From NCBI GenBank assembly GCA_018873245.2, contig JAEMBT020000008.1:9268238-9332237 (forward strand): a stretch of DNA of 64,000 nt. Direction: 5' to 3'. The notes beneath the pieces are model-generated. The model saw nothing but the letters and a program-made list of their open reading frames with translations. It searched no databases and had not been told where the DNA came from. The position numbers and the translations under genes are program-made. Position 1 is the stretch's first letter. Each line of letters opens with the position of its first letter. Of the stretch, positions 33,403-45,378 are shown one piece after another. This stretch comes from Archegozetes longisetosus (Eukaryota; Arthropoda; Arachnida; Sarcoptiformes; Trhypochthoniidae).

Positions 33403-34176
33403 TTTCGATGTGGTCAATCTCACTTATAATCATCGCTTTTGGCTGCATAGACTCGTTCTATATAATTGGATTCGAGTGTATTTGAAAATCAAATTCAATT
33501 TGACTACTATTTTAGAGCAGTAAATAGTTTAATGTGATCAAATCCAGTTTTCTCAATAAAAGCGTAGATTTGTTTTACAACAATAACTTCACTTAACAGT
33601 AAAATATTTTTAAAAAACATAAATGCTTTTAGTCTAAATTTTATGACTTGAAAATTGTGACTAAAGTTTGAGCCAATTATATTTAAAGCTTTAGTTCAAC
33701 AGAAGACAAGTTTTGTTTAACGACTAACAAAACTTTTATCACAACTAAGTATTAGATTAACTTTTTTAGAGAATAAACTAAAACCTACTCATAAGATAAG
33801 ACAAATATATTCCAATTTAATTGAAAGCATTTACAGTCATATTAAGTCACATAAACTCAATTCAATTAATCAATTGATACAAAATGAAAATTTCAATAAC
33901 AGTCACTTCAGAACTTATTGTTTTTTTAAATAAATGAACGAACTCTACAAATATTGACATGTATACAGTTTTGTTGAACTTTATTCACATTTTATGATCG
34001 ATAATAAGTTTATCTAAAAGTTTAGATTTTTTTAATTGGAAGTCACAAAAATAAAGTTCTTATCAAATGACCTAAAATTAATTATACAAAACTTAATTAA
34101 ATTAAAGTACAAATACTCTTATGAACAGTCTAACAAACTTTATTTAACTTTATTCACTTCTAAATAGTAGTATTTT

Positions 34177-36156
34177 ATGAAGACTAGAATGAATTTTTTA
34201 AGTTTGTTTTCAGTCAATTTTGTGATCATTTTATTGATTATTTCAAACTTGAATTTGACGATTAGTTTATTAACAAATTTTGTGATTCATAAAAATCAAT
34301 TGAGTGAACAAATGAAAACTTTAGCCTTAAGTACAGTCAGATTAGAAGTTAATCAAAACAATTCGTTCAGTAATATAACGAAAATACTCGTCAATACGTT
34401 TAATAATCAATACGGAAGACAATGGAATTGTATCGCAGGTCCGAATCCATTCACAGCAGTCATCGATTCACAGGTTCACAACTTTTAACACTTTTTAACA
34501 ACCTTTCAAAACTTTTTCGTAGACTAAACATTTGTTGTTATGTTTTGATATTAAGTTCTATTATTAGTTGAACTATTGCTTTAAATAATGAAAAGTCTTC
34601 TGATAATAATTTTGATTATTTGTTTGCAGTTCGGAACACTTCTTTCGTTTACTTACGACAGAACACAATTAGTGTTATATAAACCACTTTTAATGTCAGA
34701 AAACGATTTGATATCAGACGCGCGTCACATCAACTCTAAAATAACAATAATTAGAAACCAAATGAATGACGACATGAAAAGTAGTGCCGAAGTCATTGCT
34801 GTGATTGCATTGAAATCTCTGAACAACTTTCAACTGATATCTGAAAATATAACGAACTCATTGGACTCATTATATGGCCCGCAATGGCATTGCGTTGTCG
34901 GTCAAATTGGTTTTGATTCAAACTGCAATCACATTAACTCAACTTTTCTATCGTTTACAATCGGATGCATTCAATTCATGTTATTTCAAACCATTTATGA
35001 AACTCCACAACAATTAAAGGTAAAAGTTATCAATTTGTTAATCATTACCCGAATGTAATTTAAATGGACTCAATCCAAAAGTAATAAAATTGGCCAAATC
35101 TATTGAAAGCGCTAACACTTTAACTTAATCTGAACTAATTACTTATATTGAAGTATCGTTTTAGTCGTTTAACTAACTATTGATTTTAGTTTTAAAACTG
35201 TATCAAATAATTGTGTGATTTCGAAATGCTTTTCGAACTAAAACTAAATTTTGAAACATTTCATTTCTTACTCAAAGTACACGGAGTCACAAATCGATCA
35301 AATATTTGGAGCGCGAGAATCAGTTTCTCACTCGAAACTCACCACAAATCATATCAACTCAACGATCAAAGTCTCGAATACACTTAAATCGTCTAAAAAC
35401 CCTGAGTTAACAGTCAATAATATATCGAAGTCTATTCATCAAAAATATGGCAATCAATGGATTAATTATTTGCAAAAAAGTGAAAGCGATGGTAACTCAG
35501 AGTCAGCTTTGCCTAAAACTTATGTGTCTCTAGTTATCGGAAACACTGAAATACTTGTGTTTGAGAGACCACATCGACCAACAAATAAGGTATTAAATGA
35601 ATGAATTTAACAAGAACTTCTAAAAGTTCTTAAAAATACTTATTCAATAAAAGACTTTTTAAAAGTTTTTCCATAACTTTAAAATAACTTTTGATCAATT
35701 TTTACATTGAAATAATAGTTGAGTCAATTGTTTGATTGAATTGAAAAACTTTTCTCAGTATAAAAACTGTTTTGTTTGACTTAATTTTGATATAATTTTT
35801 AGCTAAACTTTATTGATGTGATAGAAGAGGCGCGAACTTCTTCTGTAAAAGTGATATATGAGGCGGACGTCAATGTGTTAAACGAATTGATATCAATCGC
35901 AAAGGAATCGATAGAACAAGACTTCAGTGTTTATGATTGTCCGCTTTATGACAACGACGTTGACATCAATTCACCCGACGATTCGTGTTATCGATTCATT
36001 AGTCAATATGTTTTCAATGAAGTCGAGAGTCGTTTACGTCGATCCAATTGGAAAATTGTTGTCGGACTTATCACTTATTCTGACAGTTGGGGTCAGGCTT
36101 TGGGTCACTTTCAATTCAGATTTGCTAAACTTTATTTCGAATTCTATCAGAATTGA
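34177..36156 (+). CDS. Secreted protein of four tandem dynein-light-chain-like domains, four exons
   Basis: Exons 34177-34473, 34630-35019, 35278-35589 and 35803-36156 give 297+390+312+354 bases. All three introns are in phase 0 with GT/AG ends, and the model predicts 450 residues. Residues 1-32 form a signal peptide or anchor. Domain 1 crosses exons 1-2 (FNNQYGRQWNCIAG ... LLSFTYDRTQLVLYK); domain 2 is in exon 2 (LDSLYGPQWHCVVG ... TFLSFTIGCIQFMLFQ); domain 3 in exon 3 (IHQKYGNQWINYLQ ... YVSLVIGNTEILVFER); domain 4 in exon 4 (VESRLRRSNWKIVVG ... FRFAKLYFEFY). Each follows the DYNLL/LC8 order: helix, YxxxWxCIVG strand, loop, then the final two strands. LC8 itself is a cytosolic single-domain dimer of dynein and myosin V. 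Here the leader and several N-glycosylation sequons (NIT, NIT, NST, NST) imply the secretory route. The function is unknown. The acceptor of exon 3 is the least certain junction. Confidence 0.7.
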
Positions 36157-36189
36157 ATTGATTCGCAGTTTTATAACTATTTTTTAATT

Positions 36190-38966
36190 TTATTATCAAA
36201 CAAAGAGTTAAAAATGATAGGTTTGGTTCACTAGTGATTGTCAATAGATTAATATTTGTATTGACTGATAAAAAGCTACAATCTTAGCATTCATTTTACT
36301 ATTGACTCGAAAGTTAGAATATTTTAGCTCTTCGTTTATGTTATTGTAGATTGAGTTGACTCGTCCCCTGTATTGTTGTAAATGATGTTCACATTTCATT
36401 TAATTGAATACGTTTTAAGACTAACCTAACTTTGAAAACTCGTTTCATTTTCCGTACGATTTTGTTCAAAATTTATAAAATATATTTTAGCAGATCTAAA
36501 ACTAAATGTTTCTAAATTTTTGTATTTTATCATTTAAAGCGAAAATTTTTGTAGTATTTTACAGACTATGTTTTATTGAAAATCCGAATAAATTGCCTGT
36601 CAAATGTATGAATTTAGTCAATTAAGACAGAGCAAACTGTTTTCACTCACAATAACTTAATTAATTTAATCATTGACTAAAAGTTTTTTTCTGTAATATG
36701 GAATTTATTGGATAAAAAATAAAGTTCCGGCATTTCTACTGTTCAAAGAAAACTAAGAAACAATTTACTGAAAAAACAGAATTAGAATTTGTATTTAGGT
36801 TACATCAGAATAGCTTTACCCCATGACCGATCCCTTAAAGAGTATTGACAGCCTAATTTTCTCAATCAAGACATGATCGAATCTTTTTGGTGTTCATCAA
36901 GTCTTTGTAGATTAAAGCCTAAGCTTTAATTCTATACAGTTTTGATTTTGATCGAACCAGAAAACAAATTTATAATAAAAAGTTCGTTAAAATTTGAACA
37001 CAGAGGTATTTTAAGAGAAATTTATCTTCAGAACTAAAGCTTAAATTTTGTTTTAGAATTATGAAATGCTGATTCTTCTAATTTGTAAATAGTTGATCAA
37101 ACAAACGGAGATATCTTCTTAAAGTGAATGTTCACTACTTTGTGATAATTGGTTTTATCGAAAATTCATATGCAAAAACTTGAACAAATGGATTTTAATT
37201 GTCAACATTTGATTAATCTCTAATAATATGATGAGAACTCTCGAGAAAATATCTCAAATTTGGTAAACTTGAGTGTACTATTCTTTCAATACCAGATTTG
37301 ACTCTAAAGATATCATAAACTACCATTGGGACCACAACTTTCTGTCATACTGTCAATGATTCACTATAAATATGTTGATTATATCGAGATATAACTGTGA
37401 TTGATTTTAGGTAAATTGATATCAGGTTTATATTCACTGTTCATTTTGAAGACAGTTGAGAAAACTTTTGTTATCTAACATTTACATTCATTAAAAAATG
37501 AGTAGCGAAACCTTTTGAAGAATATGATCGAAATTTAACCTCAACTCAAACCTTCAAATTGAATGCTTCAATTTTAAATCATTTGGTTAGTTAGTGTTAT
37601 ATGAACTCAATTTAAATATATGTAGTTGTTGTATATTTGCAAACATTTATGGACTGGTTACTGACAACTCATTCTTTGTACAGCGACAAGTTGTCAGTAA
37701 AGGAGTTTTGATTGTGTTATTCGTTTTATTGGAAGGTCATCCAAGTCATTTTCAATTTTACCGCTGACGACAATTTCAGATATGTTAATAGAGCTAACAC
37801 AATTATTATAACACAATTATTATGATATCACATTACAACTATTACTATATTTTTTAGTAATACTTAATTTGCAATTATCCAAATCAATAATCAGTTTGTC
37901 ACGATCCTAATGAGTGATTAAACACTTTTCTTTAAAATATACTTTATTTAATATAAAGAAAATAAAACACTTAACATGAGACATTAACTTATGTGTAAGA
38001 GTACCACAAAAGCTTTTCACTCATTTGTCACTCTTGACCACAACAAGAGAAGAGTGTATCCTAAAGCTCAAAAGCCTAGTCTTTATATACTAACAGATTT
38101 TGTTTACAAGAATTCATCAAATTGACCATCACATGCTTTTATGGTTAGAAATTATAGTTAAGTACAAAGATTTCTAGGACAGGTCAAGGATTTAGGAATG
38201 GTCACTAATTTAGGACAGATAAATAATTTGGGTCATGTCAAGTTGATTGTTATCTTTGAAACAATTTTTCTTTAATATAATTATTATTTTGATCAATTGA
38301 TTCAATGTTTAAAGTTATTATTAATATTTAATTAATTAAAATTAAAATTTTAAAATTTCATTTATGAATATTTGAATGAGTCACAAACGAAGCATTTATT
38401 GTCTTATTTACGCTTTTGATAAATTTAGATCACATAAGTGTTTATAAGTGCTTACAGACAAATTTGAATCAAATTCAAATGCTCAATAATCGATGCCAAT
38501 CATTGGTTCGTTTACTATCACCATTTTGTCAAAAGTTTTATCATCAAAGATATTACAATCTATAGATAATATTTTACCAGATGAGAGCCTCTAATCTCAT
38601 AAATGTAGTGAGTAATCAATTTTGTCTTTGATGCATTCAACAAGACTTAAGCCCTTTTGATGTCTGAAATTTTCAAAAGCGTACATAACAATAAATCACA
38701 ATAAATGCTTGAAATGCTTTAGCCACGGATTATATAACATCACATTCTAAGCATAGGGTTCAAAATATGTTTAAAAATTTTAAAAGTATTTCGAAATAAC
38801 TGTCTTATTAATAAGAATCTTATTATTTTCTATATTGGTATTGAAAAAATTAAAGTTTCAGTTTTTGTATAATCAAATATCTCATAGCTTTTAATTACTC
38901 GAAAATCCTTTTCTATACTTAATTAATTAAAAACTTTTGTAGAGCAATGTACATATACTTTGAACA
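36190..38966. other. Intergenic; one small hairpin
   Basis: No supported gene. A 12-bp-arm hairpin, TTACTGACAACT at 37658-37669 and AGTTGTCAGTAA at 37689-37700, is the only clear structure. Confidence 0.4.
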
Positions 38967-38972
38967 TTTATT
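38967..38972 (-). terminator. Candidate polyadenylation signal of the NRF-6-like gene
   Basis: AATAAA on the minus strand, about 95 bases after the stop codon at 39065. Confidence 0.35.
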
Positions 38973-39064
38973 CACAAGTAATCAGTGAAAACTTCAATCT
39001 AACAATAAAATCAGTCTAAAGGTTAATAGATTTATGTTTATATCAATACCAAACACTAAGAACC

Positions 39065-42000
39065 TCAAAGGTGTGTATTTCTAATACAATGACACCCATC
39101 GTAACATCCATTTACATGACCCGAATCTCCGACCTCTACATAAATGTTTGCGGGTACTGTAGCTCCATTCAAGTGTTCAAAGTTTCCGTTCAAGTCTCTA
39201 TGATTGTGGCCATTTGGTGACCACTTCTCTGTCCGAAGCGCTGCGTTTAGAAAATGTGTATTTATGCTCAGTTCAGATGCGTTTCCATTCATTGATTGTC
39301 TCATTTCTGGCTTATCGCCATTTGCGTTCTGCCGTTGAGTCGGTTTTCCGAATATTAATTTAATAAGATTATTCCAGACTGATTCGAATAACAGATGTAA
39401 CACAAATGCAAAGAATAGTGAATATAAGATAACACCACCGGTTGCGTAAATCTGTATTTTGGATAAAGTTTAGCAAAATTATTTCAGTTGTTGATAAAGT
39501 TGTCCAATAACTATATGCTCACAAAGTCTTTGAAGGTAAATCTGATTAATTGGCGGGTTTGCAGAACAAAATACCAAACAATTAATATATGAGTTAAATA
39601 AACACTAAATGACAGACGACTTAGTGGTACGAAAAATTTTGATGACAACACTCGGGAGACAATACCTTCGAAAGAAAAGTGTTTTCATTTCAGTTCAAAG
39701 GTTGAGACAAATTTTTGAACTTTACTAAAAATAGAGATCAAATTTATAAACTTATTAAAAGTTACTTTTACTGGTGGTCGAGCAATAGATTGCAATCCAA
39801 GCAATAAATAGTATATAAACAGATCGATGAAAACCAGAATAGAAAGCAGCTGTCAGTCGACTATATTCCAGCTCAAGACCTGTCCATAAATAAGTTGCTG
39901 AAACTGATAGGAAAGTCAGAATTGGCAAAACAGTCCAACAAATAATTTTCCAATGAATCGGAAACTTGAGTTTCTCTTTGTTTTCACTCAACAGTAATCC
40001 GACCAAAAACCCGATAAAATAAGTTGACAAATGGTTATAAGTCGGATGGTATTCAATGTTAAGATCTCTATAAAACTGATCCAATTTCGGCTCTTCGAAT
40101 GGCATTGGAATTGGCGGCGCGTCTGTTATGTAAACATTGAAGAATGGAACCGCTATTCCAGTCATGATCAGAGCCACTATTGATATGAGACCTAATATTC
40201 TTTTGCGGCTCAATAGGAGTAATACAAAAAACGTGATGATATGCAGCTGAAAGTCAGCGCTTAAGAACCAGGTATGGACTAAACACTGAAAATCAATTTA
40301 TAAGTTTTGATTATTACTAGTATAAAGTTCTGATAAAGTCATATAATTCAGTAGAGAAAAGATCAGCTTGTTAACATGTAAAGTTAGATAAACTTGAAGT
40401 TAAGTTAGGTTAAAACAAAGCATTGAACATTTCATTCAATCGTTGCAAATGTGGCTCACTTTTGAATTTAGTTTTTGATTCAACTTTAAATTTTGTTAGA
40501 CTCCATTATTCTAGAGCAAAGATAAAGTGTTTGCGACGCGTTACACGCACTCAACTATTTTCAGTGAGCGCGATCTGAAACAATTGAATGTGATATTCAG
40601 TACTGAAGCCAATTGATCTTAAATTACTATTGATTTTATATGAATTAAGCTAAGCGTCCACTAACAAGCATTCAGTATTATATAACTTTGACCTATAAGC
40701 TAAAGCAAAAGTATTGTTAGCAAGTGTGCAATTAATTCAGTGATAAAACTTGGTTCGAGTGTTCTCTACCGTATCAGAAAAGTTCATAAACTTTTATCTG
40801 CATATAAAAGTATTTATATATATTGACAAACTAACCATATCTGGCACTAGTAACCAATTATTTATGAACAAAATATTGGTCCACCAGTTCTTAACGCATG
40901 GATCTGTCAGTTCGGTGGATACTTGTTTGAATACAGGTCCCGAGCCCATGAGTGGCCACAATATATGAAAACATATTGTGCCGATTAGCGGTGGAACAAA
41001 TCGTAACCAACGTATTGAGACGTATTTGAAGAAAGTCGGGCCACGATTTTTGGTCATTAGTGGAAGCGTTATATATGCGATTACGAGACCACTCAGGAAG
41101 AAGAAATTGCTGACAGATATATAGCCGTTGAATATGAATTGTGTCGATAATTGTTTCCCAAATTTTCTCGCCTCTTCTTCAAAACGATCTTTTGAGATAT
41201 ACGTTCAAAAATTGTTAGAAAAAGTTTCAAATTTCAACTAAAGATTTAGTAATAAATGATTGAATTGTTTTTTCTTATTAATGAAGTTATTGTTTGTAAT
41301 ATTGGTTATGCTAAGAATGGCCGAGACAGTGTTGGCGCCAATTAGGACCAAAAGAGTCACTGCGTTGAAAACATTTTGCTCAAAATTGTGTTCATAAACT
41401 AATCTCGTTATATATTTTGTAGAAATGAATTGAGAGCATTACAGTTTATCAATTCAAGTTATTCCTAATAAACTTTGATTTCAAATTTATTAGTTAACCA
41501 ATAAATCCTTCACCTCTTATGTATTGCAGTCAATGGATTATAAGCCGAGAACTTATTCATTGACCTGAATATAAACTTTGCCAGTTTTGAAACACATGTT
41601 CTCAACTAAATAAAGTTATTCGAAAAATCTTAAAAGAAATAAATACAAATTTCTATCAGCTTATAAGTAGATATCACGAGTATTGTGATTGGATTCAAGT
41701 TTTCCTCATAAAAACACACAAATATATGACGTCATTACTCGAAAGGTTTTGCAGACCTATCGATACTATTATAACCGATTACCACATTTATTATTTGAGA
41801 GAAAGAAAACTTTTGTCCTAATCCTTACGTGTTGGCTAAACGAACTCAATTTAAGGTTAATTAGTTTTGAGGTATTCAAGTTTGAATGAACTTCTTTGTA
41901 CAAGTTTTCCTTCAATCGAAACTTAATATTTCCTCAAATGTGCGCTCCTTTTCATCAATCAATTTCACTAATTCTTAATAATCAAAATTCAATTCAAATT

Positions 42001-44705
42001 TGGCTTAAGAAAGCTTATCGTATATGAAGACGTTTTTCCCTTAAGCATAGTATGGTTTAAATTGAATTTATTTTTCTGTCACAGGATTTAAATGAATAAA
42101 TTTGAAAAGTTTTCGTTTTAGACTTACAGACGAGCATTGGTACAAAAAGTGTTCCGACAGTAAACGTATGAATAGCTATAATCCATATCATTGTAATAAC
42201 TCTTAATCCGTGAGCGAATTGCAAATGTCGGTCCATTTTTTGCCCGTCAATTGTGAACAGTTTGCGTGTATTTGTTATAACTGAGAAACAGCTTATAATA
42301 CGACCAAAAGAGCGAAATTTGATTAAATCGGGATAACATAACTCTATCAGTGACGCCATTATTACCACAATTAATGAAACGCTAACTATAATCCTGAATA
42401 AATCAAAATACTTTATGAAAAATTCAACGTTTAAGCGGATTAAGACTACAATTATGAAAAACTCGTTTATGTAAGAATAGACACAAATTTCAAACATTTT
42501 AAAACCAAATTAATATTCATCCATAGAGTCAATTACACAGCGAACAAAACTTAAGCAAATCAACATTTTATAAGATCTCGAGAAACATTCACTCATATCA
42601 ATTTGCACGTAATTTAAATAATTTGTTATCTCTTACAGTGCAATCCGTTGCGAAGCATTCAAATGATTGAAAAAACTTTGATCTACTTTATGGTCACAAT
42701 AATGAACACCTGCTTCAAAATCGTTTCCAATATCTATCTCAAGAAAAATGATCAAAAATTTCAAATAAGCGAAAAATTGAGACAAAATTGACAACTATTT
42801 TTACATTTCTTGAGAACTGCATTAAGTTCTGCTGGAGAACAACTGGATGGCAGACACAGTCCGTTGTAGACATAAGTTGAATAGAAACCAGTGGCATAAC
42901 GACCAGCTATTCTCTTATCAAGCCATGAGTTCTCAAATTTACTGCCTTTTAGACTAATCAATGGCTTATTGTAAGAGATGCGACCTTTGACCTGAGGTAG
43001 TGGTGGACGTATTTGGAGAATACAATATTGACCGCGAAACAATTCGACGTGATCTTCGACGACTTTTGTATCCATACATTGGTCGTAAGCTCCCAGTGAT
43101 GTGAGTGTGCCACTCATTAGGCCGACTGCAAATCTTCCGTTTGAGTCCAGCACTAATCAAATTACATTTGAAAATATACATCAATTTTTTAAATAGTATA
43201 TCAAATTTGATTCGATCTTTTGATTGAACTTAATTAAAGTTAACCACTGTTTTCCTCTTGTTTCTTAATTTATTTATCTTTTTTCAAAACGATTGACTCG
43301 TAAAAAGCATTCAACTTATTGACAAATTTGATAAATATTTGCTTTGCACGATTATTATACTCTTTCCTAATTCTCTGTTCCAGCACTCAATTCAAAACAA
43401 ACTTTAATTAAAAACTAATGAAAAAATTGAATTGAAAACTAGATTTTTTATAGAGTCGTGAAAATTTCAGTTTTTTTATCCTTATATTGTATTCAACTTT
43501 TATTGCTTTTTAAAAATAAAAATAAATGTATTCTATTATTTTAAGTCGAGAAGATAAGTTTCTCAATTATGTATTCAACTATAGATAGAATTCTGGTAAA
43601 AGTTAAAAAAGTGATGCATTCAATTAAATAAAAGTCTTATATAATCGTACAGCTCATTCAATTTGAATGAACAATCTTTTATTGAATGTGTTTGTACGAA
43701 AAACGCACGCTTTGAGCGAGAGGGCAAATGTGCAAAAGTATTAATAGAAATGAGATTACTTTCTGACAAAAATCAATAAAATATGAAACCGAATACAATT
43801 CTATATAATGTAATCATAGCCTACGAATAAAAACTAATTTGCTCGCAATCAATTTCTCAATCAAAAAGTCAAAAGTGAAGTAATAAATAATAATTAGCAG
43901 AGAAAAACTAATAAATAAACTGAAACCTACTCTTGAAAGCCCACTCACGACTTTGTTGAAGACCAGTTGCCATTCTTAGCAATGAATTAGAGCAAGAGGC
44001 AGATAAGTCTAATTCATAAAAGGCATCCAAAGCTACAGGAGTTATGGCTCTGACTATCGAAACAATTTCCTCATCAAAAAGATTCAGGAATTGAATCCAC
44101 ATTTCATTAACGGAACGATTGTTATTCATATCAGTCGTATTAGGTGCAGAACTAGCATATCGCTGAATCAGACTCTTCAACAAATCTTCGCGACTTAGTT
44201 CTTCGTAATAATCATTCGCGTCGTCCTCTTCTGCTTCTTCTTCATAGTCACCATCATCTTCGTCGTCTACTTCTTCGCGTTCAATCTCTTTTTTACCCTT
44301 TCCTTCATCTTGTTTATGATCTTCTTTATCGTCCTCGTAATCATCAGCATTTGTCTCAACAGTTGTCGTCGAAGGTTTTGGTTTAGAAGTTCTTGAAGTT
44401 TTAGGTCTTTTTGTGGTAGAAATGGACTCAGTAGCCAACGAAGCCTTTGGTGTAGCTGTAGTTTCTGTTGTTGCTGATGTTGTATTTGCTGTAGTTGTTA
44501 TCAGTTCTGGACTTTTTGTAGTTTTAATCTTTGCTGTTGTTGTCCTGCTAGTACTAGTTGTAGTTGTCGTAGTTGTCGATTCTTCAGAATCACTTTCACC
44601 ATAATCTTCGCCCTCACTATCACTTTCTCTGTCTTCGTCACTCTGTTGTCCATTAATTTGATGCAAAAATATTAAAATTAAGACGAAAGCAACTAAACTT
44701 TTCAT
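39065..44705 (-). CDS. NRF-6-like membrane acyltransferase (NRF domain + acyltransferase 3), eight exons, 960 aa
   Basis: Minus-strand exons are 44705-43931, 43152-42805, 42733-42637, 42393-42128, 41188-40836, 40285-39772, 39665-39523 and 39451-39065. They sum to 2,883 bases and every phase closes. Residues 1-19 are a signal peptide. Residues about 20-125 are Ser/Thr-rich and 125-165 strongly acidic. The NRF domain (about 225-395) has paired cysteines, SREWAFK-MLDSNGRF and CLPSSCSP. The acyltransferase 3 part (about 407-880) holds about ten TM segments. It includes the family R-x10-H motif in GLRVITMIWIIAIHTF, then SVSNFFFLSGLVIAYI, HTWFLSADFQLHI and FFVPLSRLSFSVYLTH. The tail is hydrophilic and Asn-rich. 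C. elegans NRF-6 relatives act in lipid or xenobiotic movement across epithelia; the acyl donor and acceptor here are unknown. The long low-complexity, mucin-like leader is unusual for the family. Confidence 0.93.
43931..44705 (-). other. Exon 1 of the NRF-6-like gene (signal peptide, Thr-rich and acidic leader)
   Basis: The exon begins at the ATG (44703-44705) and ends at GCTTTCAAGA|GTAGGT. The spliced codon A|TG joins to CTGGACTC of exon 2, giving FKMLDSNG, the conserved NRF-domain junction. The next exon begins after TTTGATTAG. This establishes that the frames at 44705-43908 and 43153-42761 are one protein, not two. Confidence 0.9.
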
Positions 44706-45378
44706 AATTGCAAATACTTTTATTATTTACTCTTGTATATATCTATATAATTGGATTTTTAACATGACAACTATCCCTGAAGATTATTTCTAAACAAAAA
44801 TCACTTATCTATCGAAATATTGCAAAAAATTTCCCACAAACCCAAATCATGAAGATTTTAGGGAATCGGGAAATATTCCTTAGCCTTAAAAATATCTTTA
44901 GTTTTGAATAAAGAAAGCTTTAAAAAACTTTTAAAACATAGATATTAAGAATAGGTAAAAGTAAAATCTCTTCTATTGCTTGCAACACATCTATTGCATA
45001 GAAAATCAGTTTGTGTTACTGCAAAAACAAATTAATCTCTTTCACTAAATAGTGGTATCAGTTTGAAGAAGTTGTGAAAAATATTGTTTTTTCTTTATTG
45101 TTAAAGTGTGTCATTGAGTGCGTGTGAATGAGTGAAAAGATTAGCTCAAAATAACAAAACAGTCTTAAAGAGAAGTTTTGCCTTTAATCCTTGACATTTT
45201 TATTCTGGTTGTTTAGCTAATTAAGTTAATAGTTTGTTATTCATTCGGGAGTTCATATTAAATCAACGGCAAAGTTTCCTTCCAAACTTTCATTACAAAT
45301 ATATGTCCAAAGGGTACATAACTATTTGTTTGGTTACTCCAAGTCTGAGAGAAGTTCACAACAAGTTTGCGAGTCGTT

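Noticed and set aside
33263..33523. 86-codon overlapping ORF next to the light-chain-like gene
   Set aside because: Overlaps another frame, no domain, composition typical of chance AT-rich ORFs.
44413..44604. Plus-strand ORF rich in Val
   Set aside because: Antisense of the Thr-rich leader of the NRF-6-like exon 1.
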